A DNA stretch of 64,000 nucleotides, from contig CM062386.1 of the NCBI GenBank assembly GCA_031310005.1, forward strand, positions 2,170,001-2,234,000, read 5' to 3'. Every line of letters starts with the position of its first letter. The stretch's first letter is position 1. The notes beneath the pieces are model-generated. The model did not search any database and was not told the DNA's origin. It saw only the letters and a list, made by a program, of their open reading frames with translations. Positions 45,765 through 59,484 of the stretch are shown one piece after another. A program made the translations under genes and the position numbers. The DNA comes from Dactylellina haptotyla. Lineage: Eukaryota; Ascomycota; Orbiliomycetes; Orbiliales; Orbiliaceae.

Positions 45765-48700
45765 GGAGGACGGTTTGGTTTGTATGATAATATCAATGTA
45801 CTGGACCCTTGAGATGGTTCTAACGCGTCTGAGGCCTGTTAATGTTTGGGAAATGGTATATTAATCATGAGAACGGAAACAAAAAAACGTAACGGAATTA
45901 GTGGTTTCATGCAAAGAGCTCGTCATGTTTATCTCGTCCAATAAGGGAGTATCGGCGAATAAGGAAGACGGGATACATATTAATACCAAGTCTTTGCTCC
46001 ATGATAGGTATCTTAGTTTCCCTCAGCTTTCCTCTTTAAATTTTATTTTCATTTTCATTTGATTCAAATATCATAAGAAAGAAGAAAGAAAGAGAGAGAG
46101 AAAAGGTTCCCCCAGACTACTTCGAAACGAAGGGAAATGTCAATCTGCAGCAATTATATGGTCCGTTCTCTTATATCAATATCAGCCTGTCGTTAAGATG
46201 AAAAAGGGCACATGGCATGGCTGGTAAAATGGGGACCAAATTTCGGCACGTTGTCTCTGAGATTAAGGTGCGCAACACATTAAGCGGGGGTGAGCTGCTC
46301 GCTCACGATATTTGTTTCTTGTTCTGCGCTTAAAACGATCAACCGAGAGTCCACCGCCTCGTGTTTTATGGGTCGACCTTCGGCTAGCTCGTGCTTAAAA
46401 GGCTTGGATGGAATGTGGGCCCGTTCTTTCTTGAACCTCTGTTATCCACAGGGTCAGGTTTGCTTTCAAGGATTATCGGGTTTCGAGGAAACAGAGACAG
46501 AAGAAAGGGCAGAAAAAAAAAAAAAGCTTGCATATGCACGATCTGAAAGGAGGTGTGGTATTTTTTTTCCCTCTCAAATCCTCACTTTTTTGTTAAGTTT
46601 TTGAAGAAGAAAACGGAGGGGGTCCTGGAGGAGGGGTGAAAGGGTGCAGTCTGATAGGCTGATAGGCTAGGATATCTGTATTTCGTTAGCTTGAGAAGCA
46701 TGTTCGTTGCTTCCAACTTATCCTGTTCTCGGGATGCCCCATCCTTCTTGCATGCATCCGAATACACATCAGCTGACGAGGAAAAATCAAGGAAGGGGCG
46801 CTGGTGAACAAAAGAAATTATGGCTAAAGTGGAGACTCAAGGAGAAAAACAGAGGTGTTGGACAAGGGTGTGGAAAGAAAAGTGTCATCCATCTCGGGAC
46901 ATTTTTCTGGGTTGGTTTGGTAGACGGTACCTTCGCTCCTCATTCTCCGTTTGTTTGTTCGGTTCAGCAGAAGAGAAAAGAAAAAAAGGGGGATAGATCA
47001 CAAGATACAGTAAGCTAGATAGATAGCAGGCACGGCGGCGCAGCTAGCTCCCACGGAAATGGCCCTGTCGTCGGTACGAACGAGTTGCGTAGGATTAGAG
47101 ACAAAAACTAAAAACAAAATATGATGATGGATGACTCGGGGCTAACGAGATTTCGACGAAATTTTTGAAAATTTGACGAGAAGGAAGAGGATACCACTTG
47201 CAAGAATCGAGACATCCATTTCTTTACCATCCTTGTTTAACGGAATGTGGAGTTGCTCAGTTTTTCTCTTTCGAACTTATATTGCGAGCGCTTACGCCAT
47301 ATTGGCGATTTGATTGGCTGAGATGGATCGAGATATGCCTTACATTTTGGGGACGGGAAGTGTTCAAGAAGGGCAAGGGAAAGCAGTATTTGTTTTTCGA
47401 GCCAGTTGAGATGTTTCTTTTGTAAAGACCTCTTTGCTTTTGCGTAAAAAGTGTTCAGGTGAGATGTGAGAAACGAGAGCTGATTTGATTGATCGATTGA
47501 TTGATGGATATGATTTGCCGGCTCGAAGCGGTTGACTGGCAGAGTTGAAATCAATATTGAAACCTTCTTCTCGTCTTGTCAAATCTTCCGTATAGGGCGT
47601 TTTGCAGATGGTCAGATGCTCAAAATTTTCGAGATTTAAGTCCCTCACGACGGATTACGTGGAGGCGGCGAAGCCGTTTCGTGAGATCTAACGATCTGAT
47701 ATCATAGGGTTAAGCCGAGGTGGAACATTTCGATATCGATAAGCCTCAACACCCCCTTGGCTGTAAGTGAGTGTCGAATGTTTTTTTGTGACTGCAGATC
47801 TTAATTTTGAATTTCTATTTCTACATTGGATAGGGCTTTCGTATTTCTTGCTACACCCCTCAACTGCTCTAGAGAACCAGAAACCCGGTGTCGAAAGGGT
47901 TGCACCGGAAAACTTTTGAGTGGGTGTGCAGTGCTCGCAGACCCGAGCACTGGGCACAAGCCAAACGTTTACCAACGTCTTTTTGAACCAGCCTCCTGAG
48001 AGAGGTTTCTCGCTAAGGGACATTGAAGATGTTTTAATTTGGGAATCCCTGAACGGTACTCCATAAAGCTGTAGCTTTGTGGCACAGTGAGATAGTTACG
48101 CCGCGCGCAACTTGTGAAATTCTATTCAACGTATTTCTTCATGCGTATATATTCGTTACATGTTGGATTTTTCGTCTTGCGACGATCGCGATCGATTACC
48201 AGATTCTTACATAACACCGTTCTGATAAGGGTCTTTGCACCTTCAGGTTATTCCTGCATTGGAGAGAGAGCTCATCAAATTCGTCGTTAGGTTGAATGAG
48301 CCTTTTCATGAAATTGCCTTGTCGTAACATTTGATATTGCTAATATGCGAAATCCCCGTTCTGATCGGCAGCTCCTTCCGCTGGGGAATTCTCTTTGGTC
48401 AGTCAGACAGAGCGCTTCGAGCTTCGACTTCAGAGCTGATGCTGATTGACTAGGTCGACCCGAGGACCTGGGGCTGCGGTAGATGTGTCTATTGGCCGTG
48501 GCTAGTGAGTGTTTCAGCAGTCTTGGATAATTTGTCCGATATATTCGCTGCTCTCAGCTGGCATCATGTCCCATTCCTAATCCGGGCCGTAATTTTTTTA
48601 ACGTGATAATTCTAAATTGGAAACGAATGTACTATTACGGTCGCTCTTGATTGTTATTGAAAGCAAAGAAATTGTCGACGCCAGAACTCTCTCTTTCGAC

Positions 48701-51674
48701 AACGGAGCCCGCTGGTACCGTGTAAACATTTTAGCATCCACTGAAGCAGATGACGGGCAGCTAGGTAGCATCAGACAGGAAAGAGAATAATCGATTCTTT
48801 GTGGCTATTTTTACTACCGGCTCGTTTAAATGACCAAATGCCACGGTTGAAGGAACCTAAGCACCTGCCCAATCGATCGAGCTATACGACCAGGCCGCTG
48901 AAAGAACCGATATAAAATATCAAATTATCATTCAGCTCGGTGATAAATTCTCTTATACAAAAAAACAAACAAATAATATGTAATTTGGCGCATAGTGATT
49001 ATTCAGGTTAATCATTAAACGTCTCTTGCGGAAGTTGGGCAAGATTGACCTTAGAGATCTGATATTCACAAGGGCAAAACTACGTTCATGCGACACGGAC
49101 TCGAAACAAGCGACCCGATAGCAGCGGAATAGGTATTCAAACACCTGCTTGCAGCGAGAATTACACTCATCAGCCGCCAGCTCAGGTTCCATTCCAACGG
49201 AAACTCAAGTTGTCGCGGGTATTGCGCAGTATCAAGATTGAAGGATTTTCTTCTTCCTATTTTTATTGTTGCATTGTACCAAAAAATGATATTGTTGGTT
49301 GTTTCCCTCTATCTATTCCTTGCTTCGTTTGCTTGCAGATGCGCACGGGTCACGAATGCTTCTTGACCAGAAGCGGCCTGGGAGTTACGTATTTCGACAC
49401 TGTAACCGCAAACTGATATACGGGATAGAGGTACGTACCTATACATAACTTGAGTACATGTACCCAAATACCAACATGCACATGCAGAAAAAAGGAATGA
49501 GACGTCAAATGCTTTTTTTTTGTTCCTCCCCAAGGCCCTTGTTTTTTCTTATTCTTCAAACTATTTTTCTGGGAATATTTGCTTCTTTGGTTTCCTGAAA
49601 TCTCCCCTAGTGGACAGGGTCGGCGGGTTGGCTACCTCGACCACTGGTTTGCAGGCGTTCTGCCCGCGTTTGGCCTGTGATATTCATAAAAATTGACGGT
49701 AGTCATCCTTTGAGGCACTCTTGCGTTTATAATGTTAAATCGTATTGTGCTGCTGCTTACATGATCAATCAGCGTAATTCTGCTCGAAAGACAGTATTTC
49801 CCAGCCCCCTCCTCCGCGTTCTTTTCCCACCCGGATCGTTCAACAAAGTTCCATTCCATCCAACAGCGCAGGTTTTAAGAGGCAAGAAAACGTTGATAGG
49901 CCTTAGGAAGCAGAAGAAAAAAAAAAAGAAAAGAAGGTTCGTCCTAAAAGTTTTTTTTTTTTTTTTTGCAAACCCCTCACATAACCCATTCCCTCGATCC
50001 TATTATCTATAGACGTCGGAATCGGGATGTTGATATTGTTGTCCCAACGATCGGATCTCGTGGAGATTTCGAGGATTGTATGCATGGGAGTATCGTGGTG
50101 AACACACCGTGATGGACATCCACAGAACCATCAACGGAAACTGCGTCCGATGAAAAAAAATAATACAATAATACAGAAACACACGGGAAATTGAAGTCTC
50201 CCTCCGTTCGCCTGTCATTTTCGGGATCATACTAGGCGATCTGTATTTTCCCATTCCTCGTCGCGATAGTTAGTAACAGTAGCACAAGGAACTAGATAAA
50301 AAAGAAACAATTGAATCCTGTTCCCTGGATCTCCTCGTCAAAAGATCGGGCTCTACTACGCTAATAATATATACAACTCGCCTGCTTGCGTGCTTTTTCT
50401 CTTTCCCACTCTTACATCTATCTCGATCCGAAAGATGCTCAAACGACTATCCACGGGCTCGCCACCTTATTAATTTAGACATCTCGCCATTACTCGGTCG
50501 AACACCAGATTTGACAAAATTAAATAATAAAGGTACGTACCAAGAAACGACATCATCAATACATACACGGAGAGAGAGTCAAGACCCCGACATATCGATA
50601 GACCCCTCTTCTCCCTGCACCCCTCCTCTTGGTCCCTCCTCGTCGTCGGTCGTCCGAGAAGAGCAGGCGAGTGTGGGCAGGAAAAGAAAAAAAGCATAAA
50701 CGAAAGCGAAATGTGTGGAGGAGGGGGACCGACTCGAAGGGTTAGACGGGCAGCACCCCTCCTTCCCTTCTCTCATTTCTTTTCTGTTTTAATTCCTCGC
50801 TCCCCATCATTTCAGCCTTTTCCCTGCCTCCCAGCCCAATAAGCTGTCAACGAAACCCCCTCCACTTCGCTGGATATTTCTTCTTTTTCACACCCTCAGC
50901 GAACCCTCCTTCCGGTCCACCCCTCTTTCCTTATTTCGTGTTCCAGCCATCAGCCTCTTTTTCTTTCTTTTCTTTTTTGCCCTCTCAAGTGGTGTGTGCT
51001 TTCCGGCTCGCTATCTTGATTACCTCGATATCGCAACCCTACCTATACTTCCTGTCGACATACACACCACCATCGCACGCACGCACGCGCACTACTGCAG
51101 GCTTGCTCACTGCGGTGCACTACTGCAGTGTACGTACAGGACGGTTGCTTTCGACTGCATCAGGCGGCCCCGGCTGGCTGGATAAGAGACAGGGAGCGAG
51201 CGAGCGGAGTGGTGTGCAAAGGTCCCCAGAACCAATTTAGGTGCGCCATTGCATCTGTCCTGTCAGTTACATACATACCCATTACAGAGAGTACATTATT
51301 GCATCGTGCTTGAGCCCGACGAACCTCGCTCGTGTAAGAATCGCGAGGGAGGAAGGCAAGAGGAATAGACGGAGCGCGAGCGAGTAAGACCAAGAGCCGG
51401 CCAAAACCTCGGACGAGGCCTTTTTCCTTCTCCCTTCGGGTTCTTTCTTTTCTTTTTCCCATTCCTTCTGTGCCGTATCAGTTTCTCGTTCGTTCGGTTT
51501 GCTCATTCGATTTGATCCCGGCGCCCGCGAACCGGCTTGTTGTTTGAACGGAAGCCGCCTGTTCGATCGTTTAATTTCATTTCTTCTTTCACTTCCCTTT
51601 CCCCATCCTTCTCCGTTCGCATCATTTACATTATCAACCAACCATCATCCACCCCTCCCCCTCCTCCCCAGCCC

Positions 51675-51705
<31 letters not shown>

Positions 51706-51706
51706 C
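51675..51706. repeat. (CAGC)n microsatellite
   Basis: About seven CCAG/CAGC units in tandem inside the pyrimidine-rich leader; seen directly. Confidence 0.75.
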
Positions 51707-51827
51707 AAGCCCCCCAAGCCAGAGCCCGCCTGAGAAGCGTTTGTTTCCACTGGCTTACCTGCTGCACCTGGTCTGGTTGTTCCGCTCTTTCTGGACCTGT
51801 CTATCTCAAAGTCCGTCGCTCTCCGTG

Positions 51828-51877
51828 TCTATCTATCTACCTACCTACCCGCCTACCTACCTATCTAGCCTACCTAT
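51828..51877. repeat. (CTAC/CTAT)n imperfect microsatellite
   Basis: Imperfect tandem CTAT and CTAC units (TCTATCTATCTACCTACCTA and on), seen directly. Confidence 0.75.
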
Positions 51878-51965
51878 CGGTAAGGTCGGTCGGTTCGTTC
51901 TTGTCGCTGGTGTCTCTGTCGCTCGAGCGTTACAGAAACTGTGTCCCCCTCCACCAGCGTCGTCC

Positions 51966-51986
51966 CATCCATCCATCCATCCATCC
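51966..51986. repeat. (CATC)n microsatellite
   Basis: About five CATC units followed by a CTCCTC tract, seen directly. Confidence 0.75.
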
Positions 51987-52224
51987 TCCTCCTCCCACCC
52001 CCTCCCTCGCTCCATCCCATCCACACCCACCCTGAACACTCTCTCTTCCATCGCACAGGCACGTTTTTTTTTTTCTTTTCTGTTTCCAACCGCATCTCTC
52101 CTAACGCGTCCTAACTCTTCCCAGACAGGCCTGCTTGCCCAGCTTGTGTGCGTCCGTCCCTGCCTTGATCGGTTGCTGCGACACTCCATCGAAAAGAGAG
52201 GGACAGCGGGAACAAGAAAAGAAA

Positions 52225-52345
52225 TAAATTTTTATAAAAAAAAATAATTAAATAAGATCGAGAAAAAAAAAGATTAACAAAAGTATTTTTAAGTAACCTT
52301 CTTTTATTTTATTTTTTACTTTTATCTCTTTTTTTTTTGTTATTC
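52225..52345. other. AT-rich block in the RSC7 leader
   Basis: Some 120 bases of A-runs followed by T-runs, in sharp contrast to the C-rich DNA on both sides. It might be a nucleosome-depleted promoter segment or part of an intron in the 5' UTR; nothing here decides. Confidence 0.45.
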
Positions 52346-52797
52346 TTCTCTGGGTAACAAAAGACCGACGTGCATTACCGAAGAAAGAAGAGAACGAAAA
52401 AGGGACGTCACCCCGTCTGTCCGTCCGTCCGGTTTCTTATTTCCTGTCGTTGAACTCAAACTCGCTATCGCGATAACGTTTCATCGAGGGAAGGGTAGCT
52501 GCAGCATCACATATCCGCTATCCGCCGGTTCTCTGTGGACGTGGTTGTTGCAGAAGGGGACGTTAGACGGGAAACGGAAGGCCACAGACAGACGTAACGG
52601 GCCCTCAGCAAATCGGATCGCTGGTGCTGCGCTCTGCTTCGAGCCCGCATCTGCATCTGCCCTTATCCTTCCTTCCTTCCCTTTGGGCGCAGACCAGAGA
52701 AAACCCTTAGGATCCTGATCCTAGGTCGTTCGTCGCGAACCCAACATATCACACATCGCCCATAGCCCAGCGCGACTCCAAGGAATCGACCTTCAAC

Positions 52798-55057
52798 ATG
52801 AACCCGCCACAGCCGTCGACGTATCAGCAGCAGCATCTGTTTACCCCACAGCCCTCGCCGTTGATGTTGAACACGGCGTCGCTGGACGGCTCTGGAACCA
52901 TCAACCCGGCAACGTTGAATCCTGCAGGTTCGTATATCATTTGTCCCCTTCTTTTCGGTTTGCTTCCCCTAGATCTCGGCCCTCGCCCTCTCTCGCTTCA
53001 CCGAAACCACGTGTTTCCCGGCCAGTCGCAGAGAGGCGTTCTTCGCTTGCATTACTCCAGCAAGGGGCGTTGATATCGTAGCATATTGGAAGTAACACCG
53101 AGAGACGTGTCTTGGACGTGAATCCCTTGGGCTGTAGCCATATTTCTTCGGTCAGACTTGTGTATGGCTAACGTTTAAACCCTTGGTTGGTGTCCTTCGT
53201 ATAGTTCTATCAAATACAAGCCCGCGTGGAATCAAGCGGAGTCGATCTCCGGATTCTTACAAGGACACGCCTTTGAGCGAGACTGCAGGACGTGGTACGT
53301 ACTTAAAGTCTTTTTTTTGGTCATATTCCACCCCCCGTTGACATGATTGTTTCTAACTCTCCTCAGAACTCGGAGATGGTGGTGAGCCCCAGAGGCGGAA
53401 ACGTGGCCGTCCACCAAAGGCGAAGGGAACTGGCTCCGCTCAGACATCTCCTACTCAAGTTTTGAGCACTCCCCTACAGCCTCAGGCCCCTCAGTTAGCC
53501 ATGCCTCCATCCGTTCCACAACAGCCGATAGCCGTACCACCACCCCAAACCCCGGCCCAGGCGCCAGCTGTCGTAGCAGCACCCCCGACTCCAGTCGCCC
53601 CCTCTGCGAAACCGACGCCAGCAAAGCCAGTCATCAAAGCACTGCCCACAGTCCGTGATCATACCACGGATCAGCTAACACCCGAAGGTGACGAGTATAT
53701 CCCGCGTGAAACCGACGAAGATGGCGAGAAGAAAGTAATGCCAACTGGCCACCTCAAAAATGGCCGAGAGTACAAGTGCCGAACGTTCCTAGTCCCCGGC
53801 CGTGGGGAGAAACTCTTCATGCTGGCAACCGAGTGCGCAAGGGTCCTGGGTTATCGTGATTCCTACCTCCTGTTCAACAAGAATCGATCCTTGTACAAGA
53901 TTATTGCCACCCAGAGTGAAAAGGACGACCTGATCCAGAAGGAACTGCTGCCGTATTCATATCGTTCTAGGCAAATTGCGATTGTCACAGCGAAGAGCAT
54001 GTTCCGGCAGTTCGGCAGCAGAGTCATCGTGAACGGCCGTAGGGTTAGAGACGACTATTGGGAGAGCAAAGCTCGTAAGCAGGGCTTCACTGAGGAGGAT
54101 CCTGCCGGAGAAAAGCGTCCTGGTGCTGCGAAGCAAAGAGCACAACAAGCCAGTGAAGCCGCCGCAGCAGCCGCAGCGCATCCCGAGCCCCTCTATACTA
54201 ACGACCCCGTTACTATTGACACACAACCACAGCCTCAAATGGTTCAGCCAGGATTGGGAGGACCAGCCCCTATCAATCTGGCTCCGCTGCCCATGATCCA
54301 CCTTACGCCGGACGATAACCGCTTGAAGGACGCGTTTCCAAATGTTCCTAGACCACGACAGGAGATTACCGGACCTCCGTACGTTGACCGAACATCCGCC
54401 ACACCCCATTCACAGTTGCTTGAACAGGGTCATCAGGCCGCCCATTGGAACAAAGATTTCGGTGCTCAGCGCGTCATAAGACAGCAGATATACAACGAAA
54501 ACTACTGGAAGTCAAAGTCTCCTCCGCCTATGCCTCAGGGTCAAACTCAGCAGGGACAAGCAGTTCGCCAACAGATGCCAACTCCTCCAACATCTATCCA
54601 CGGCCAACACGCCCAGATTTCTGCACATCCCCAAATGACACAGGCACCAATGATGAGTCCGCAGCAGATATCAACAATGCATCATCAACAAGGGCAGGGT
54701 CATCAAATGCCAGTTTCTCAAACCCCTGTTCGAATGCAAAATATCAAGGCCGAGCATCTCCAACAATCGCCGAACCCATATATGCACCAGCAATCGATGT
54801 GGCCACCACAGCAATCTCACCACAACCAAGGCCACATGTCCCCTCCCCCATCCGCGGGTCACGCCCAAACTCACCACCCGCAACCTCATCTTGCTCAGAT
54901 TCCACAGGGTTATCAAATGCATCCTCAGGCCCAGCAGCAACACTATCAACCCGCTGCAATGTATGGCCAACACTTTATGCAACCGCAACAGCAGCAATGG
55001 AAATCCCAGATGCAGCAGCAACACCCAACCCAGTGGGGTTATCCCGGAAATACCTAG
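52798..55057 (+). CDS. RSC7: Chromatin remodelling subunit Rsc7/Npl6 (Swp82 family)
   Basis: Subunit of the RSC or SWI/SNF chromatin remodeller. Exons 52798-52927, 53205-53294 and 53367-55057; 636 residues. Introns start GTTCGT and GTACGT and end ATAG and TCAG; both joins keep phase. Exon 2/3 carry a nuclear-signal-like SPRGIKRSRSPDS and an AT-hook-like QRRKRGRPPKAKG. The conserved CRC-subunit domain runs about residues 170-290: HLKNGREYKCRTFLVPGRGE, KLFMLATECARVLGYRDSYL, LFNKNRSLYKIIAT and SYRSRQIAIVTAKSMFRQFG. The motif INYENYW-type (YNENYWKSK) comes later. The long C-terminal third is Gln/Pro/His-rich, low complexity, as in many fungal transcription cofactors. An internal Met after exon 3 starts is not the true start, because exons 1 and 2 read cleanly through. 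Confidence 0.93.
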
Positions 55058-58000
55058 GCGATATTCTGGCAACCCCTAGGCAACTACTTTAAATATGAAT
55101 TTCGATAACTTTGAATGCGATTTGTATAGCATCGATTACACCTACTGCCAACGCGGCTATCAAAGCAAGCTTCTAGTCTGATCGGCAGAACTTATATATT
55201 TCCCCAAAACCATTACAATTTTTACAGATTCATTGCAGCTTCGAAAACGATACAATGTCACTCCAACTACAGCTATTATTTTTTTGCTACACCCAATCAT
55301 TCAAGTCCTATGTATCAAAATGGCTTTAACTACCAACCCGGCTTGCCTCAAAAATACTTGGAGAAATCTTTGTCTTAGAGTCGAGCTTATCGTCAGGTTG
55401 ACAGTTGCCACCTCCACACTCTATACCTCATACCGAATGCTGGTCATAAAGCTCGAACCTTCCGGCTTCCCGACAGAAATTTTATATCATTTTCCTTTGT
55501 CTGGATCACCAATTTCCATTACAGCATGCCCTAAAATAGCGGCAGAGGGCAAGCCCTTCGCTGAATATACGCTCCTGGAGGAACATATACGAAGCTACTA
55601 AGCGTATTCCCTCTTATTTCCTTCAAGTTCATTTCCCCTTTCCCTTTACCAGACATATTATGGAGTACGGATGGTTTATATTCTCCTCTTTTTTCCTTTA
55701 ACGGGCAAACTCATTCGAAGGTATAACTCATTTGCTTTTGTTTGATTTTCCTTTGATGCTGTTATATCGTTGTGCCATGCTTTAACTGAATTCATCGCTC
55801 TGGGTTTTTCTCTCTCGTTTGCAATCTGCTTTCTTTGTCTTGCTATTTATGTTTTGCAATCATTCAGGGTATGCACAGTGCGATGGGATCATTATCGGGT
55901 TTTGCAAGTCGGGTTTATTGCAGGTTTTTTCTTTTGTCTCATACTATCTGGTTTCTTATATACCTTATTTGAAGCTCTGGATCTTCCCTACCCCCAGTAC
56001 CTCCACCGCTCCCAATCACGAGCCGGAGGCCGTCGATCTTTTAGCTCGCTTCCCTTTTTTCTACACCAAGATATTATTTCCTTTATCACTTGAGTGTTTC
56101 TTCCCAATGGTAATGTTTTTGAACTCCTAAAACTTCTCTTTTGTGCGTATTCATTTCTTTCACACAGGCTTCGTCTTTATTTTGAAGCATTCTAAACCAA
56201 TTTTACTTCTTCTATTGCGCTTTATTCACCTCTCAACCCATCCTAGTCCCTTTTTTTCTTCTTTTTTTTCTTCTTTTTTCTTCCTTTTCTGTGGTTCTAT
56301 ATATATTTTTATTACCTTAGCACCCTGAATTATTATCCATTATTCTCACTTTTACCTACCCTATATCTCGCCTAGTATCATATTCACCTATTTCCCAACT
56401 CACTGAAGTCGTTAAGAAGGGGACGAAAGAAAGATGGAGTGGCGGCTAGAGATACCCCGTTTGTGCATGCTTTACATGGTTGTTTCTTTCTGGTTTTCTC
56501 CTTTTTGCTCGTCTTCTGATGTTCTTGATTTTACTGTTATATCTTCTGCCCCGGCCTTACTCTTATGGTATATCGTTGTGTAATTACAGAAAAATTCGAT
56601 GACGCCTGTTTCGTCATCGGTTCCTTCGCGGGAATATATGCATATCTTATTGGACGCTTCTCCGCTAGTACAAAGATTTGTTTTTACGTGTGTGTCGGTT
56701 TTTTGACGTTTCAGTGTGTAAGGAGCTCTCAGTATCGGTCTCGGTCTTCTATATTGCTACTGCACGGTGATAGTTAGTTAGTTTCCCTGGTTGAAAACTT
56801 TTCTTGTATACTTGAAGATCTTAACCAACACACGATTTTATGATTCGGTAGCTATTATAGGATCAACAGGCTGAAATCATGGAAGTTTCGTGGGCCGAAA
56901 ATCGGAAACAGATCTCCCTCCTTATGAGAGTGAAGGGATTGTAGAACTTTCTTTGAGAATTCTGTTGACATGTTGCTCGAACGAACTACGACAGACGTTC
57001 TCGATTTCTGTTTTGCACCCACGAAATCTTAAACACCTCAATAGCGGAAAGTATATAAGTTTATTTTTCTCTTTAGGCAGAATCCGGATATGCATCCCGT
57101 ACTTGTGCATGAACTTCACTAATATTCTTGACGAGACGTTTGGTGAGAGCGACCTTGGTTGTATTTTGTTTTGATAATTCCAGCCTAGTTTTGCCACACT
57201 GATGCCTGGTCCCACATATTGACATGTTCAGTTCGATTTCTGGGCATGGCAGTGTATGAGGGAAATCGGCTTGATACACCCACGAATCAAAAGCGGGCTG
57301 TCCACACTTGAATGTGCGACTCGTAGATGTGATGGTGATGGTGATGCACACGCCAGAATCAGCCCACCCGGGATAAGTGTGATAGCTCCATGATTAATAT
57401 TTCAAGATGGTACCGAGGTCTCGATTTCAAGGCCCTCCCAAAAGTGTACTTCTGCATCAAATTTGCAATTGGGTGCGAAGTGCGGCATCGCACATGCTCT
57501 GGAATGAAGATCCTCCCACAGCCCTTCACTTTGAAAATCGAATTTTCTTGCAGCAATAAAATCTTCACAAACCAGATGCACCTAGCTGAGTCTGGATTAG
57601 ATTGACATGTAATTCATCATCATCGTGCATTGCATTAAACCCAGGGCTGGGACTCTTTGCCAGGAGACTTGTCGTGCTCCAACACAAACTGGGTCATTTT
57701 TAGCGCTGTGTAACACGAAGCAAAGCAGAGCACAACACAACAACACTGAATTATGTTGTGGGTTGAAGGATGGGCACACAAGAATACACCCGAGACAAAG
57801 CTGCGGGTGACGGATATCACATTTCCTTTCCTAACTTCCCTCCCTCTCTCGTTCCGAGATCTGCTAATTGACCTTGTGACTACAGACGGCATTTTCTACG
57901 GCGAGGGGTTGTTTCTTAGTAGACGAGGTGCGAATAGCTTCTCCCTTCTTCACAGGTTCTGGACACTGAGAAATTTATATTAAGACAGGAGGTGCTCCGC

Positions 58001-59484
58001 GTTGTCCAATGCCATTGCGAGAAACCATGCGGCCCCATCTAATTCGTACGCAGGAACATGCGCAGGGGCTTCCCCAACGAACAGCAAGGAGAGCGAGGAA
58101 ACGGGTGGATGAGAGCTCGTCTGTGGCTCAGCGCCAGGATACCTCGCTTGACTGCTCGACTACTTACATTCCATATATGCAGGTCCCAGGTTTTGTCTTT
58201 TTTTTGTTGCTAGTTTCGAGCGATCTCCCTTAAACGCGTGTGGATTTATCTTCGTGCCTCACGCAAGGGAGAGAAGGATTTACGAAATCTCTCAATTACC
58301 AGCTCAACTGCCTTCTGAATTCGCCCCCTCTCTTCGTTTTCAAAGGGCTTGGGCTTTTTACTGCCTCACTCACAACCCTCTCGTGTGGTAAAGCGGTTCC
58401 ATTGCCACGACTTTTCTGTACCTCCTTGATACCACGCGGAAAGAGCATACCCCGGGTGCAAAAAGGTTCGTCGCACAAGGCCGTAACCGTCGAAGCGTTG
58501 GGATACAAAAGGGTTTGGTTGTCTCCCATGGCTATATCCTCCTTGAATCATTTACTGGTTATCGTTAAGCTTGCCAGCAGCGCTCGATACCAATCGATCC
58601 AAGCCGCAAGAGAAACCAACACTTGCATTAGCTAGTGCTTGAGTTTCGTCCATTCTTTTTTTGTTTCATGATATTGCCTTTTGTTTCTTGCTTGCCTTGC
58701 CTTTGCTATTTCAGTGCTGGTGTTTTTTGGAAAACCTTCAAACTTTAGTCATTCGTTTTTTATTGTTCTCGCTCAATTCACCTCCCCTCTCAGACTCTTT
58801 CTCCTCCTTTCGATTAACTTTTTGGTGTTATATAGGAGAGAAGTTAAATTTCTTCTGCGCTTAGATGGGCTAGTCTTGATAGAAAGGAATGCAGTTCTTT
58901 CAGCACGATATCTAAGAATTCCACAGGGTCTTTCAGCTCTCTCCTGCGAGTGTTTCATCGGAAGTCGATAGCCGTCTTGACAGCTGTCAAACACTCTATA
59001 TAGGTTCAGAAGGGACTGATTCTTTTTGGATCCGGGCTCCTGCATTTGCGGTATAATTTGGGTAGCCACTGTTGGGTGGTGCATTTGCACAAGAAGCCTC
59101 ATCGGCAATAATTTCTTTCCTCTTATTTTTTAGTTATTTCCCTTCATCGTCGTCGATTATCCAGGTTGCCAGCCACTGCAGCTACCCCGAGTGTGAAAGG
59201 CTACGTTGACAGCCAACTCACCCGCTTTTTTCTTTGGATCTTGAAAGAAACATTGACATCTGGCGCGTCATACCACGCGGTTGATTGGTGGAATTGTGGT
59301 TAGTTTTTATTAGCAACTGTTAGTATTATCCCCATTGTGGACTATTTCTTGTTGGCTTTGAGATTGCGGTTATTAAATGAGTTTGGTTTGGTAGAGATTG
59401 ATACTGATCGGTTGTGGATTCAATTATATCTTCTAGGGCGCCGTTTAATACACATTTATATCTCTCGTTCCAAGCGCATATACC
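55058..59484. other. 4.4-kb region without a supported gene
   Basis: Spacer between RSC7 and a membrane-protein gene. It is T-rich on the plus strand at about 55590-56330 and 58640-58860 (for instance near 56250-56285). All frames are short and hydrophobic because of the T-richness, not protein-like. It may contain a long RSC7 3' UTR and the downstream gene's leader. Confidence 0.5.

Larger units (their letters stand above)
50740..52150 (+). promoter_or_regulatory. Pyrimidine-rich promoter/leader region of RSC7
   Basis: Long C/T-rich plus-strand blocks (about 50740-51000, 51420-51480, 51560-51670 and 51940-52050) broken by mixed sequence, 0.7-2 kb before the RSC7 ATG. Such CT-rich tracts commonly lie around transcription starts of filamentous-fungal regulatory genes, and many short ATG frames would be upstream ORFs if transcribed. 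Composition seen, role inferred. Confidence 0.4.
45765..52797. other. 7-kb region without a supported protein gene
   Basis: Longest gene-free stretch in the window, between DIS3 and RSC7. Frames are short and low-complexity. The DIS3 3' UTR is at the left end. From about 50.7 kb on, the plus strand becomes pyrimidine-rich with tetranucleotide repeats, then an AT-rich block, which looks like a long promoter and leader for RSC7. The middle part (46.3-50.5 kb) is unexplained; a noncoding transcript is possible but nothing in the sequence proves it. Confidence 0.5.

Noticed and set aside
48953-49192. Minus-strand frame with an ERSF...-like string recalling a hAT transposase C-terminus
   Set aside because: The match is a few residues only, with no further transposase motif, terminal repeats or target duplication seen nearby.
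51537-52247. 236-residue Pro/Ser-rich plus-strand frame
   Set aside because: Pure low complexity arising from the CT-rich leader and microsatellites.
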